DNA of 64,000 nucleotides from Rhodopseudomonas sp. (GTDB taxonomy: Bacteria > Pseudomonadota > Alphaproteobacteria > Rhizobiales > Xanthobacteraceae): positions 186,001 to 250,000 of the forward strand of contig NZ_JACABA010000002.1 of the NCBI RefSeq assembly GCF_013377015.1, in the 5' to 3' direction. The notes under the pieces are model-generated. The model was not told where the DNA came from. It ran no database searches and saw only the letters and a program-made list of their open reading frames with translations. The position numbers and the translations under genes were made by a program. Shown piece by piece: positions 55,239 to 64,000 of the stretch (position 1 is its first letter; the number at the start of each line of letters is the position of its first letter).

Positions 55239-56021
55239 TCAGTCGAACCATTTCCGGTAGACGTCCCGGAAGCTGCCGTCTTCCATCTTGATATGCAGCC
55301 ATTGATCGACGAACTGCTTCAGTGCGATGTCGCGCTGCAGCCAATAGGCTTTCTCGGCGAAATCGAACGGTTTGGTGGGGTGGATGGCGCACAGCACGCC
55401 AGGATGAAGCTTCTGCTGGTACAAGGTCTCGGACGCATCGGTCATCATCAGATCGGCATGGCCGTTGGCGATTTCGTCGAAGATCGTGACGTTATCGTTG
55501 TGAGTCGTGATCTCGGCGATCTTCACATGGGCCCGCGCGAAGCGTTCATTGGTGCCGCCTGGATTGACGATCACCCGGGTTCCCGGCTTGTCGATGTCCG
55601 CCAAGCTGTCGAATTTCTCCTTGTCCGCGCAGCGCGCGATCGGGGTCTTGCCTTCGCGCATGATCGGCGACGAAAATAACCCTTTCTTCTGGCGGTCGAG
55701 CGTGATCGAGACGCCGCCCATCGCGACGTCAAACTTGTCGGCTTCAAAATCCTTCATCAGTTGCGGCCAACTGGTCCGGACGTAGTCGACCTTGACGCCG
55801 AGCGCCTTCGCCAGCGCCTCCGCCATGTCGACATCGAAGCCCCGGAAGGCCGACGTGGTCTGGTCGAAGGCGGTGAATGGCAAATAGTCGCCGGTCATCC
55901 CGACCCGCAGTGTTCCGCGCTGGACGATCTCATCTAGTCGCGAGGACGAGGTCGATTGGGCAGCAGCAGGAGAGGCCGCGAGCAGCACCGTGGCCAACAG
56001 GCCGGCAAGAATTCGGAGCAT
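55239..56021 (-). CDS. Periplasmic cyclohexadienyl dehydratase-like protein (PheC family)
   Basis: 260 residues from the ATG at 56021 (CAGGGGGGGAACCG ribosome-binding site). A signal peptide (MLRILAGLLATVLLAASPAAA) is followed by a periplasmic-binding-protein fold. Segments VIVNPGGTNERFARAHVKIA, DNVTIFDEIANGHADLMMTDA and PFDFAEKAYWLQRD are those of PheC, which converts prephenate or arogenate to phenylpyruvate or phenylalanine. A true amino-acid ABC-type binding protein is the alternative, but no transporter genes are near and the NPGGTNE motif favours PheC. It is divergent from dapA. Confidence 0.8.
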   Translation of the reverse strand: MLRILAGLLATVLLAASPAAAQSTSSSRLDEIVQRGTLRVGMTGDYLPFTAFDQTTSAFRGFDVDMAEALAKALGVKVDYVRTSWPQLMKDFEADKFDVAMGGVSITLDRQKKGLFSSPIMREGKTPIARCADKEKFDSLADIDKPGTRVIVNPGGTNERFARAHVKIAEITTHNDNVTIFDEIANGHADLMMTDASETLYQQKLHPGVLCAIHPTKPFDFAEKAYWLQRDIALKQFVDQWLHIKMEDGSFRDVYRKWFD

Positions 56022-56281
56022 CGGTTCCCCCCCTGGCGCATCATCGCAAGCCTGTCGCTCGCTCCGACCATTCGCAAGTTCGGGATCGACTATCGGTCCG
56101 TCGATGCTGGTGTCAATTGTGGAAAAGCCCGGCAGCGGTGGCCTTGCGCCCTGAATCGGCGTTGAAATCGGGGCTGCCGCGACCCTTTCGCGCCGGCTCC
56201 GGACCCGGTATGAATTGATGTGACAAGACAAATTCGTTCCGGTCAACCGGGCGGTTTCAGCGGGCCTCAGGAGAACAGAAC

Positions 56282-57172
56282 ATGGCAACCAAGACGAAAT
56301 TTCAGGGGTCTCTGACCGCCTTGGTGACGCCGTTCAAAAACGGCTCGCTCGACGAGGCTGCGTTCCGCGCGCTCGTCAGCTGGCAGATCGCCGAGGGCAC
56401 CAGCGGTCTGGTGCCGGTCGGCACCACCGGCGAGAGCCCGACGGTCAGCCACTACGAGCACCGGCAGATCGTGGAATGGTGCATCGACGAGGCCAAGGGA
56501 CGGGTGCCGGTGATCGCTGGCGCCGGCTCGAACTCCACCAAGGAGGCGGTCGAACTGGCGCAGCACGCCGAGAAGGCCGGTGCCGACGCCGTGCTGGTGG
56601 TGACGCCGTATTACAACAAGCCGACCCAGGAAGGCATGTATCACCACTTCAAGGCGGTGAACGATGCGATCGGGATTCCGATCTTCATCTACAACATCCC
56701 GCCGCGCTCGGTCGTCGACATGTCGGTCGAGACCATGACCAGGCTATCCGAACTGAAGAACATCATCGGAGTGAAGGACGCCACCGGCAATCTCGCCCGG
56801 GTCTCGCAGCAGCGTCACGCCATGGGACCGGATTTCATCCAACTCTCCGGCGAGGACATGACGGCGCTGGCCTATATGGCGGCGGGCGGCCACGGCTGCA
56901 TCTCGGTGGTCGCCAATGTGGCTCCAAAACCCTGCGCCGAATTGATGGCGGCGGTGCTGAAGGGCGACTACGCCGCAGCGCTCGAAATTCAGGACCGGCT
57001 GGTGCCGCTGCACGACGCCATCTTCAAGGAACCGGGATTGGCGGGCGCCAAGCATGGTCTCAAGCTGCTCGACCGCGTGCAGGAAGAGGTGCGGCTGCCG
57101 CTGATGCCGGTGACGCCGCCGACCGGGCAGGTGATCCGCGCCGCCATGGTCCATGCGGGGCTGCTGAATTGA
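56282..57172 (+). CDS. dapA: 4-hydroxy-tetrahydrodipicolinate synthase DapA
   Basis: First step of the diaminopimelate/lysine branch: pyruvate plus aspartate semialdehyde. 296 residues. The signatures are [31 protein letters not shown] and [12 protein letters not shown], with the proton-relay tyrosine. The Schiff-base lysine is in [15 protein letters not shown]. The ATG follows CAGGAGAACAGAAC. mscL and smpB follow on the same strand. Confidence 0.97.
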   Translation: MATKTKFQGSLTALVTPFKNGSLDEAAFRALVSWQIAEGTSGLVPVGTTGESPTVSHYEHRQIVEWCIDEAKGRVPVIAGAGSNSTKEAVELAQHAEKAGADAVLVVTPYYNKPTQEGMYHHFKAVNDAIGIPIFIYNIPPRSVVDMSVETMTRLSELKNIIGVKDATGNLARVSQQRHAMGPDFIQLSGEDMTALAYMAAGGHGCISVVANVAPKPCAELMAAVLKGDYAAALEIQDRLVPLHDAIFKEPGLAGAKHGLKLLDRVQEEVRLPLMPVTPPTGQVIRAAMVHAGLLN

Positions 57173-57266
57173 TCCGGCGCCGCCGTCGCTCGTCGTGACG
57201 CGGGCCGGTCGCGCCGCCATGCGTGCGAAACTCGTCAGAACAAGAAAAGACAGAGGGAGGCATTCG

Positions 57267-57680
57267 ATGCTGAAGGAATTTCGTGAATTCGCTATGAAGG
57301 GCAATGTCGTAGACCTCGCGGTCGGCGTCATCATCGGCGCGGCGTTCGGCGCGATCGTCACCTCGATGGTTGGAGACATCATCATGCCGATCGTCGGCGC
57401 CGTCACAGGCGGCCTCGATTTCTCGAATTATTTCACCCCGCTGTCCAAATCGGTGACGGCGACCAGCCTGGCCGAGGCGAAGAAGCAGGGCGCGGTGCTG
57501 GCTTGGGGCAGTTTCCTCACGGTGACGTTGAATTTCATCATCGTCGCATTCGTGCTATTCATGGCGATCAGGGCCATGAACAGGCTGAAGCGCAGGGACG
57601 AAGCCGCCCCGGCGCCACCAAAGCCCACCCAAGAAGTGGAACTGCTTGGCGAGATCAGGGACCTGCTGAAAAAGAACTAA
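57267..57680 (+). CDS. mscL: Large-conductance mechanosensitive channel MscL
   Basis: Emergency pressure-release channel of the inner membrane. 137 residues from the ATG at 57267, which follows GAGGGAGGC. The N-terminal amphipathic helix ([28 protein letters not shown]) and TM1 are typical, followed by a periplasmic loop and TM2 ([25 protein letters not shown]). The charged C-terminal bundle ([15 protein letters not shown]) is complete. Confidence 0.97.
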   Translation: MLKEFREFAMKGNVVDLAVGVIIGAAFGAIVTSMVGDIIMPIVGAVTGGLDFSNYFTPLSKSVTATSLAEAKKQGAVLAWGSFLTVTLNFIIVAFVLFMAIRAMNRLKRRDEAAPAPPKPTQEVELLGEIRDLLKKN

Positions 57681-57744
57681 GTCGGACGTCGTTGGAATGG
57701 GCGTTGTCGTCACTAAATCTATTTGAACGCCCAGAGGCACCACA

Positions 57745-58218
57745 ATGTCCGAGAAGAAAGAGCGCCCGATCAAGGTCGTGGCGGAAAACCGCAAGGCGCG
57801 GTTCAATTATGCGATCGAGGACACTCTGGAGGCGGGAATTGCGCTCACCGGGACCGAGGTCAAGTCGATCCGCAACGGCAAGAGCACGATCGCCGAATCC
57901 TACGCCGATCCGAAGAACGGCGAGATCTGGCTGATCAACGCCAATATCCCGGAATACCTGCAGGCCAACCGCTTCAACCACGAGCCGAAGCGGCCGCGCA
58001 AATTGCTGCTGCATCGCAAGCAAATCAACAAGCTGATGGGCGCGGTGGAGCGCCAGGGCATGACCCTGGTGCCTCTGAAGATGTATTTCAACGAGCGCGG
58101 CCGGGTGAAATTGCAGCTCGCGCTGGCCAAGGGCAAGCAGCTGCATGACAAGCGCGACACCGAGAAGAAACGCGATTGGGGCCGGGAAAAAGGCCGGCTG
58201 ATGCGCGCGCGCGGCTAG
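57745..58218 (+). CDS. smpB: SsrA-binding protein SmpB
   Basis: Partner of tmRNA in trans-translation. 157 residues. The conserved stretch starts [29 protein letters not shown] and continues [27 protein letters not shown] and [30 protein letters not shown]. The basic C-terminal tail ([17 protein letters not shown]) that enters the mRNA channel is present. No tmRNA gene is in the window. Confidence 0.97.
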   Translation: MSEKKERPIKVVAENRKARFNYAIEDTLEAGIALTGTEVKSIRNGKSTIAESYADPKNGEIWLINANIPEYLQANRFNHEPKRPRKLLLHRKQINKLMGAVERQGMTLVPLKMYFNERGRVKLQLALAKGKQLHDKRDTEKKRDWGREKGRLMRARG

Positions 58219-58251
58219 CCGGGCTTTCGGTCGGACGATGAGGACTGCGCG

Positions 58252-58830
58252 ATGAACCAGAAGAACCTAATGGAGGTGGACTGGAGCACGATTCCAGCGC
58301 CGGTCGATGATGGTGCTGCTGCGCATCTGATCGGAATGTCGGTGCCGCCGGTTGGTCTCGTTGCAACCAACGATACCTCGGTGACGCTGTCGACATTGAC
58401 CGGACGCAGCGTGGTGTTCGCCTATCCGCGCACCGGTGAACCTGGAAAAATCGCGCTGGTCGACGACTGGGACATGATCCCCGGCGCGCGCGGCTGCACG
58501 CCGCAGACCTGCGCGTTCCGCGACCTGTTCGCCGAGTTGAAGGCCGCCGGCGCGACGCAGGTGTTCGGATTATCGACCCAAAGCAATGCTTACCAGACCG
58601 AGATGGCGTCGCGGCTGCATCTGCCGTTTCCGGTGCTGTCCGATGCAAAGCTCGAACTGACCCATGCGCTAAAACTGCCGACGATGGAAGTCGCCGGGCT
58701 GACCATGATCAAGCGGCTAGCGATGATCATCGACGATGGCCGCATCCGCCATGTGTTCTATCCGGTATTTCCGCCGGATCGGAATGCCGGCGACGTGCTG
58801 GCCTGGCTGAAGGCGAATCCGGTTGAATGA
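58252..58830 (+). CDS. Peroxiredoxin-like redoxin
   Basis: 192 residues of the AhpC/TSA superfamily. The peroxidatic motif is GCTPQTCAFRDLFAEL, with Cys82 and a second cysteine five residues on (Cys87), as in BCP/PrxQ proteins. VFAYPRTGEP precedes it, and FGLSTQSNAYQTEMASRLHLPFPVLSDAKLEL follows. It probably reduces peroxides with thioredoxin. It is 33 bases after smpB on the same strand. Confidence 0.87.
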   Translation: MNQKNLMEVDWSTIPAPVDDGAAAHLIGMSVPPVGLVATNDTSVTLSTLTGRSVVFAYPRTGEPGKIALVDDWDMIPGARGCTPQTCAFRDLFAELKAAGATQVFGLSTQSNAYQTEMASRLHLPFPVLSDAKLELTHALKLPTMEVAGLTMIKRLAMIIDDGRIRHVFYPVFPPDRNAGDVLAWLKANPVE

Positions 58831-58854
58831 CTTCAGGTATGCGTCCGGGGTACC

Positions 58855-59601
58855 TCAGGCGCGATCCAGATCCGCGCGCAGCCGCGCGAACACCGACTGA
58901 AACATCTGCGGCGTCAGCACGCGGGTATTCGTATTGTAGCGCGAGCAATGATAGCTGTCGTACAGCCGCAGCGCGCCGGCCTGATGCACCGCGCCGTGTC
59001 CGAATGGCGCCAGCGCCGCGCGCAGTCCCAACGCCTTGACGGTCGAATCATGGGCTACCCGTCCGAGCGCGACGATGGCGCGCAACCGCGGCATCGTCTC
59101 CAGAACAGCACTGAGGAATTGCCGGCAGGTGTTGATCTCGGCCGGCAGCGGTTTGTTCTGTGGCGGCACGCAGCGCACCGCGTTGCTGATCCGGCAATCG
59201 ACCAGTTGCAGCCCGTCGTCGGGATGCGCCTGATAGTCGCCTTGGGCAAATCCATATTCGATCAACGTCGCGTAGAGCAGATCGCCGGCATAGTCGCCAG
59301 TGAACGGCCGCCCGGTGCGGTTGGCGCCCTGCAGACCGGGCGCAAGTCCGACGATCAAGAGCTGGGCATCAGCCTTGCCGAACGAAGGCACCGGGGCATT
59401 GAACCAGTCCGGTTGGCGCGCGCGCGCGTCGAGCCGAAAGGCGGCTAGCCTTGGACACAGCGGGCATTCGCGGGTGGGTTCGGTACGGGAGAGGACGGCG
59501 GCGGCCGTCGGGCCGCGCGCCGGGCTTTTCTCAATCTTCGAAATCGTCGTCGTCGCCCCTGGCCGCCACGGTCGTCGCCCGCTGCAGGAATTGCGGCGCA
59601 T
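58855..59601 (-). CDS. Uracil-DNA glycosylase family protein (type 5 / UdgB-like)
   Basis: Removes uracil from DNA. The core reads ECPLCPRLAAFRLDARARQP, SFGKADAQLLIVGLAPGLQGANRTGRPFTGDYAG, CRISNAVRCVPPQNKPLPAEI, RAIVALGRVAH and YDSYHCSRYNT. Cysteines (ECPLC, NAVRC, YHC) fit the four-iron cluster. The start is uncertain. The ATG at 59601 used here overlaps the NYN gene by 71 bases, whereas an ATT at 59535 overlaps its stop by only three bases and begins with the plausible residues EKSPARGP. It is on the minus strand directly after the NYN gene. Confidence 0.85.
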   Translation of the reverse strand: MRRNSCSGRRPWRPGATTTISKIEKSPARGPTAAAVLSRTEPTRECPLCPRLAAFRLDARARQPDWFNAPVPSFGKADAQLLIVGLAPGLQGANRTGRPFTGDYAGDLLYATLIEYGFAQGDYQAHPDDGLQLVDCRISNAVRCVPPQNKPLPAEINTCRQFLSAVLETMPRLRAIVALGRVAHDSTVKALGLRAALAPFGHGAVHQAGALRLYDSYHCSRYNTNTRVLTPQMFQSVFARLRADLDRA

Positions 59602-60157
59602 GACGCGGTTCGCGCGGCGCGGGACGCTCAGCCGGGTCGCGGCCCAGCTTGGATTGCAACTCGACCAAGTCGGTGAAGACATCGGCCTGACGGCGAAGTT
59701 CGTCGGCGATCATCGGCGGCTGGCTGGAGATCGTCGACACCACGGTGACGCGAACGCCGCGGCGCTGCACCGCCTCGACCAGCGAGCGGAAATCGCCGTC
59801 GCCGGAGAACAGCACCATCTGGTCGATGTGCTCGGCCAGTTCCATCGCATCGACGGCGAGCTCGATGTCCATGTTGCCCTTGACCTTGCGGCGGCCACTG
59901 GCGTCGATGAATTCCTTGGTCGCCTTGGTGACGACGGTGTAGCCGTTGTAGTCGAGCCAGTCGATCAATGGCCGAATCGACGAATATTCCTGATCCTCGA
60001 TGATCGCGGTGTAATAAAATGCGCGAAGGAGGGTGCCTCGGCTTTGGAATTCCTTCAGGAGACGCTTGTAATCGATGTCGAAGCCTAGCGTCTTTGCAGT
60101 TGCGTAGAGGTTGGCGCCGTCAATAAACAGCGCAATCTTGTTGTTGGCAGGGGACAT
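59531..60157 (-). CDS. NYN-domain (LabA/DUF88 type) putative ribonuclease
   Basis: 208 residues. The NYN/PIN-like fold carries its acidic residues in LFIDGANLY, KGNMDIELAVDAMELA and LFSGDGDFRSLVEAV. The C-terminal 40 residues are Pro/Arg-rich and then acidic (ARGDDDDFED), so probably disordered. Members of the family are single-strand RNA or tRNA nucleases. It is divergent from rpoZ; the linked order with rpoZ and rsh is often seen in rhizobia. The stop codon lies at the 5' edge of the uracil-DNA glycosylase gene. Confidence 0.93.
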   Translation of the reverse strand: MSPANNKIALFIDGANLYATAKTLGFDIDYKRLLKEFQSRGTLLRAFYYTAIIEDQEYSSIRPLIDWLDYNGYTVVTKATKEFIDASGRRKVKGNMDIELAVDAMELAEHIDQMVLFSGDGDFRSLVEAVQRRGVRVTVVSTISSQPPMIADELRRQADVFTDLVELQSKLGRDPAERPAPREPRHAPQFLQRATTVAARGDDDDFED

Positions 60158-60517
60158 CGAGTTCTCTCGTGTGGTCTGTTGTTAGATTTTTGGCGCGGCA
60201 GCAATGAACCGCGCATTTCAAAGTCCAATTTGACACTAATATTAATTGCTCGGCGTACCACACACCACTACCGGCTCGGCAACGCAAGTAGGGTAAGTCT
60301 ATACTTTTGTTTCGGGAATGCAGCTCCTAATTGACCAGTTCGGGTTTGCACGGGGAGCCGGTGCCGACATCCGTTGTGGCCAGATGCCTTGTTTGTGGGA
60401 TTAACAGAACGGGCAGGGTGGGCAAGACAACAAATCGGTACTTGCGAAAACCGCCAACCCCCTATACCTACGCCGGATAACCAACATATTCGGCCCCAAT
60501 TAACGGAGCGACAGTCG
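60158..60517. other. Divergent promoter region between the NYN gene and rpoZ
   Basis: These 360 bases hold no gene. One copy of a direct repeat (TGAACCGCGCATTTCAA, 60205-60221, then CCAATTT) lies near the NYN side. TTGCGA at 60442 followed after 15 bases by TATACC is a weak promoter-like pair before rpoZ. TTGACA at 60229 has no convincing partner. Confidence 0.5.
60205..60231. repeat. Direct repeat flanking rpoZ, copy 1
   Basis: TGAACCGCGCATTTCAA followed by AGTCCAATTT. The same 17 bases, with a close continuation, recur at 60932-60956 just after rpoZ. Confidence 0.6.
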
Positions 60518-60910
60518 ATGGCGCGCGTCACCGTGGAAGATTGCATTGATAAGGTCGACAATCGGTTCGACCTGGTGTTGCTCGCTGCGCATCGCGCCCG
60601 GATGATTTCGTCCGGTGCGCAACTCACGGTTGATCGCGATAATGACAAAAACCCGGTGGTTTCGCTGCGCGAAATCGCCGACGAGACGATTTCGCCCGAA
60701 GATTTGCGTGAAGAGCTCGTTCATTCCTTGCAGAAGTTCGTCGAAGTCGATGAGCCGGAGCCGGATACCATTCCGCTGATCGGATCGGCCGGCGCCAGCG
60801 TCGACGCCGACGATACGGAAGTGGCGGTCGAGCGGATGACCGAAGAAGAACTCCTGAAGGGTCTCGAAGGCCTTGCGCCGCCCGAGGAACAGCCCGAGGA
60901 AGACGAATAG
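60518..60910 (+). CDS. rpoZ: RNA polymerase omega subunit
   Basis: Omega subunit that assists assembly of the beta-prime subunit and (p)ppGpp binding. 130 residues, the long alphaproteobacterial form, from the ATG at 60518 after ACGGAGCGACAG. The core is [33 protein letters not shown], then [23 protein letters not shown]. The acidic C-terminal extension ([12 protein letters not shown]) is typical of rhizobia. It is upstream of rsh, linking omega and ppGpp synthesis. Confidence 0.97.
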   Translation: MARVTVEDCIDKVDNRFDLVLLAAHRARMISSGAQLTVDRDNDKNPVVSLREIADETISPEDLREELVHSLQKFVEVDEPEPDTIPLIGSAGASVDADDTEVAVERMTEEELLKGLEGLAPPEEQPEEDE

Positions 60911-60931
60911 CGGCGCATCCCCGTGCTGGCT

Positions 60932-60956
60932 TGAACCGCGCATTTCAAGCCAATTT
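60932..60956. repeat. Direct repeat flanking rpoZ, copy 2 (also a hairpin)
   Basis: TGAACCGCGCATTTCAA then GCCAATTT, 22 bases after the rpoZ stop. With its flanks (from 60930) it also forms a seven-base inverted repeat (GCTTGAA / TTCAAGC) that could end rpoZ transcripts. Confidence 0.6.
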
Positions 60957-61209
60957 ATCTCAAATTTCAACGGCGCGGACCATGTCCGGGCCGCTTTCGT
61001 TGCTGCCGAGGGGGCAGGCGCCGAGCTAGGAAAGACCGATTGCCGCACTGTTGAGCTTTTTCACAAAGGCATGGCTTTCAACACCGCGAAACCCGACATT
61101 TTCCTGCCATTCTCAGCTTCACTTCAACGGAAAACGAACTACTGTTACGCGTGCGGGCTCCGGAAGCTCTGAATCCAACGATCCGTGATGTTTGCGGGCG
61201 AGAACCGCC

Positions 61210-63519
61210 ATGAGGGTACCATCGATGGCGTATTGGCGCCGCAATTCCCGCCAGATGGAGGCCGCGAGCGGCGCGCTCGCTGTCGCCGTGCCGGAGGCCG
61301 TCCCGGTGAAACCGCCGCGGGCGTCGCGGGCGCGGATGATGCGGCAATACGACCTTGTCGAACTGGTGCGGTCGTACAATCCGAACACCGATGAGGATCT
61401 GCTGAATCGCGCCTATGTCTATGCGATGATGGCGCACGGGGAGCAGACCCGGGCCTCCGGCGATCCCTATTTCTCGCACCCGCTCGAAGTCGCCGCGATT
61501 CTGACCCACCTCAAGCTCGACGACGCCACCATCGTGGCGGCGCTGCTGCACGACACCATCGAGGATACCGAGGCCACCCGCACTGAAATCGACACCATGT
61601 TCGGGCATGAGATCGGCGCGCTGGTCGAGGGCCTGACCAAGTTGAAGCGCCTCGAGTTGGTGTCGCGGGAAGCCAAGCAGGCCGAGAACCTGCGCAAGCT
61701 GTTGCTGGCGATCGCCGCCGACGTCCGAGTACTGCTCATCAAGCTCGCCGACCGGCTGCACAACATGCGCACGCTGGAATTCGTCCCGCCGGCGTCGCGG
61801 CATCGGATCGCCGAGGAGACGCTGGATATCTATGCGCCGCTAGCTGGCCGCATGGGCATGCAGGAGATGCGCGAGGAGCTGGAAGAGCTTTCGTTCAAGA
61901 CGCTCGATCCAGATGCGTTCGCAGTGGTGATGCAACGGCTCGATGCGCTTGCCGATCGCAACCGCAACCTAATCGGCGAGATCGAAACCCAGTTGTCGGC
62001 CAACCTGGCCAAGAACGGCATCGAGGCTGCGGTGACGGGACGGCGCAAGCGTCCATTTTCGATCTGGACCAAGATGGAGCGCAAGTCGATCGGGTTCGAG
62101 CAGCTGTCGGATATTTTCGGGTTCCGCGTGGTGCTGAAGGACGTCGCGGCCTGCTATCGCGCGCTCGGCGTGGTTCATACCACTTGGCCGGTCGTGCCGG
62201 GGCGGTTCAAGGACTACATCTCGACGCCGAAGCAGAACGACTATCGCTCACTCCACACCACCGTGATTGGCCCGGGGCAGCAGCGGGTCGAATTGCAGAT
62301 CCGCACCGAGGAGATGGACCAGATCGCCGAAATCGGCATCGCCGCGCATGCGTTCTACAAGGACGGCGTCGGATCGCCCACCGAACTGTTGAAGCGCGAG
62401 TCCAACGCGTTCGCGTGGCTGCGGCACACCATCGAAATTCTGTCGGAAAGTTCCAACCCGGAGGAATTTCTCGAGCATACCAAGCTTGAGTTGTTCCACG
62501 ACCAGGTGTTCTGCTTCACGCCGAAGGGCAAGCTGATCGCGCTGCCGCGCGCCGCCAATGTGATCGATTTCGCCTATGCGGTTCACACCGATGTCGGCAA
62601 CAGCGCGGTCGGCTGCAAGATCAACGGCAAGTTCGCGCCACTGTCGAGCGAACTGCAGAACGGCGACGAGGTCGAGGTCTTGACCTCGGACGCTCAGTCG
62701 GCGCCGCCCTCGGCCTGGGAATCGCTCGCGGTCACCGGCAAGGCCCGGGCGGCGATCCGGCGCGCCACCCGCACCGCGGTGCGCGACCAGTATGCCGGTC
62801 TCGGGCGCAGGATCGTCGAACGGTTGTTCGCCCGCGCCAAGATCGAATACGCCGACGACAAGCTCAAGGGCGCTTTGCCGCGGCTGGCGCGCACCTCGAT
62901 CGAGGATGTGATGGCGTCGGTGGGGCGCAGCGAGATGAAGGCCTCCGACGTCGCCCGCGCGATGTATCCGGATTACAAGGAGGAGCGCGTCGCGCGGTTC
63001 GGCGAGAAGAAGACGCTCGGCGAAAAGCTGAAGCTGAAATCGTCGGCCGGTTCGGCGCGCCGCGCCTCCGCGATTCCGATTCGTGGGATCAATTCCGACC
63101 TGCCGGTCAAGTTCGCGCCGAATGGTGGCGCGGTGCCGGGCGACCGGATCGTCGGCATCGTATCGCCGGGCGAGGGCATCACCATCTATCCGATCCAGTC
63201 GCCGGCACTGAAGGACTTCGAGGACATGCCCGAGCGCTGGCTCGACGTGCGCTGGGATGTCGATGAAACGACGCCGCAGCGCTTTCCGGCGCGGGTGTTC
63301 GTGCAGAATGTCAATGAGCCGGGCAGTCTGGCGCAGATCGCGACAGTGATCGCCGAACACGACGGCAACATCGACAACATCGGGATGTTTCGTCGCTCGC
63401 CGGATTTCACCGAGCTGACCATCGATCTCGAGGTCTATGACCTCAAGCATCTCAGCGCTATCATCGCCCAGTTGCGCGCCAAGGACGTGGTCGCCAAGGT
63501 CGAGCGCGTCAATGGCTAG
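61210..63519 (+). CDS. rsh: Bifunctional (p)ppGpp synthetase/hydrolase (RelA/SpoT homologue)
   Basis: Single stringent-response enzyme of alphaproteobacteria. 769 residues from the ATG at 61210; a TTG at 61192 is also in frame. The HD hydrolase domain has [20 protein letters not shown] and [17 protein letters not shown], with the His-Asp metal ligands. The synthetase domain has [19 protein letters not shown] and [20 protein letters not shown]-like sequence. TGS and the C-terminal ACT domain ([24 protein letters not shown]) are complete. Both hydrolase and synthetase motifs look intact, so it should be bifunctional. Confidence 0.96.
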   Translation: MRVPSMAYWRRNSRQMEAASGALAVAVPEAVPVKPPRASRARMMRQYDLVELVRSYNPNTDEDLLNRAYVYAMMAHGEQTRASGDPYFSHPLEVAAILTHLKLDDATIVAALLHDTIEDTEATRTEIDTMFGHEIGALVEGLTKLKRLELVSREAKQAENLRKLLLAIAADVRVLLIKLADRLHNMRTLEFVPPASRHRIAEETLDIYAPLAGRMGMQEMREELEELSFKTLDPDAFAVVMQRLDALADRNRNLIGEIETQLSANLAKNGIEAAVTGRRKRPFSIWTKMERKSIGFEQLSDIFGFRVVLKDVAACYRALGVVHTTWPVVPGRFKDYISTPKQNDYRSLHTTVIGPGQQRVELQIRTEEMDQIAEIGIAAHAFYKDGVGSPTELLKRESNAFAWLRHTIEILSESSNPEEFLEHTKLELFHDQVFCFTPKGKLIALPRAANVIDFAYAVHTDVGNSAVGCKINGKFAPLSSELQNGDEVEVLTSDAQSAPPSAWESLAVTGKARAAIRRATRTAVRDQYAGLGRRIVERLFARAKIEYADDKLKGALPRLARTSIEDVMASVGRSEMKASDVARAMYPDYKEERVARFGEKKTLGEKLKLKSSAGSARRASAIPIRGINSDLPVKFAPNGGAVPGDRIVGIVSPGEGITIYPIQSPALKDFEDMPERWLDVRWDVDETTPQRFPARVFVQNVNEPGSLAQIATVIAEHDGNIDNIGMFRRSPDFTELTIDLEVYDLKHLSAIIAQLRAKDVVAKVERVNG

Positions 63520-63551
63520 TCTGTCCCCGTAAGTCCCTCCGCAGGTCCTGC

Positions 63552-64000
63552 ATGCCCAAAATTCCTCCGCTGCGACTCGGAGTCAATATCGATCACATCG
63601 CCACGCTGCGAAACGCTCGCGGCGGTCGCCATCCCGATCCGGTGCGCGCGGCGCTGGCCGCGATCGAGGCCGGCGCCGACGGCATCACTGCGCATTTGCG
63701 CGAGGACCGCCGTCACATCCGCGACGCCGACATGGCGCGGTTGAAGGCGGAGATCTCAAAGCCGCTGAATTTTGAGATGGCGGCGACTCCCGACATGGTA
63801 CGGATCGCACTGGCGACCAAGCCACATGCGGTCTGCCTGGTGCCGGAGCGGCGCGAGGAACTCACCACCGAAGGCGGCCTCGACGCGGTTGGTCAGCGCG
63901 AATCGCTGGCGCCGTCGATCGCGCGTTTCAACGACGCCGGGATCCGGGTGTCGCTGTTCATCGCCGCCGATCCGGCGCAGATCGAGATGGCATCGAAGCT
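63552..64000 (+). CDS. pdxJ: Pyridoxine 5'-phosphate synthase PdxJ (3' truncated by window edge)
   Basis: Closes the ring of pyridoxine 5'-phosphate in the DXP-dependent vitamin B6 pathway. The first 149 residues are visible from the ATG at 63552: [74 protein letters not shown]. It follows rsh by 32 bases, the usual alphaproteobacterial order in which acpS comes next. Confidence 0.96.
   Translation, partial: MPKIPPLRLGVNIDHIATLRNARGGRHPDPVRAALAAIEAGADGITAHLREDRRHIRDADMARLKAEISKPLNFEMAATPDMVRIALATKPHAVCLVPERREELTTEGGLDAVGQRESLAPSIARFNDAGIRVSLFIAADPAQIEMASK

Overview
The window is GC-rich, tightly packed alphaproteobacterial chromosome. Gene content (ntrC-ntrY-ntrX then hfq-hflX, Pcs-type phosphatidylcholine synthase, ndvB/ndvC-type beta-glucan genes, IalB, HspQ, NYN/LabA, long rpoZ-rsh-pdxJ block) and three kinds of dispersed intergenic palindromes point to Hyphomicrobiales, most likely the Rhodopseudomonas/Bradyrhizobium group (Nitrobacteraceae). 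This assignment is inference from gene content; no rRNA gene is present. About 60 genes are visible, nearly all housekeeping or lineage-typical. I see no insertion sequence, prophage, CRISPR array or integrated island.

Layout. 1-7.4 kb: nitrogen regulation (3' end of ntrC, ntrY, ntrX), a D-amino-acid transaminase, hfq and hflX; a very good sigma-54 promoter lies just before hfq. 7.4-16.3 kb: gyrA, a small exported protein, coaD, two cyclophilins, queA-tgt (queuosine), a zinc-ribbon protein and an orphan BrnA-like antitoxin. 16.3-19.4 kb: EamA exporter, RidA, small proteins, a formyltransferase-like protein and tRNA-Lys(UUU). 19.5-25.3 kb: a cyclic beta-(1,3)(1,6)-glucan locus (ndvB, a small secreted protein, divergent ndvC). 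25.3-31.2 kb: an envelope-anchored coiled-coil protein, glmU, glmS and a DUF502 membrane protein. 31.3-37.4 kb: recG facing away from sdhE-mfd. 37.4-42.1 kb: two degenerate enzyme-like proteins (GGDEF-like, adenylate-forming-like) and a peptide-binding protein. 42.3-48.4 kb: IalB, HspQ, AEC transporter, UbiH-like monooxygenase, pcs, terC, quinone reductase. 48.5-54.2 kb: rimO, a 49-residue membrane peptide, pxpBCA (5-oxoprolinase), RraA-like protein and cupin. 54.2-64 kb: DUF2147 protein, PheC-like periplasmic dehydratase, dapA, mscL, smpB, peroxiredoxin, uracil-DNA glycosylase, NYN protein, rpoZ, rsh and the start of pdxJ.

Most interesting observations: the sigma-54 promoter that would put hfq under nitrogen or other enhancer control, next to an NtrX that lacks the sigma-54-contacting loop; a tRNA-guanine transglycosylase in which all four canonical zinc ligands are replaced; a possible ATT start codon behind a strong Shine-Dalgarno for ndvC (and a weaker second case for the uracil-DNA glycosylase); a glutamine at the GyrA quinolone-resistance position; a direct repeat flanking rpoZ; and an adenylate-forming-like protein with eroded catalytic motifs. 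I did not find a wholly new multi-gene system.
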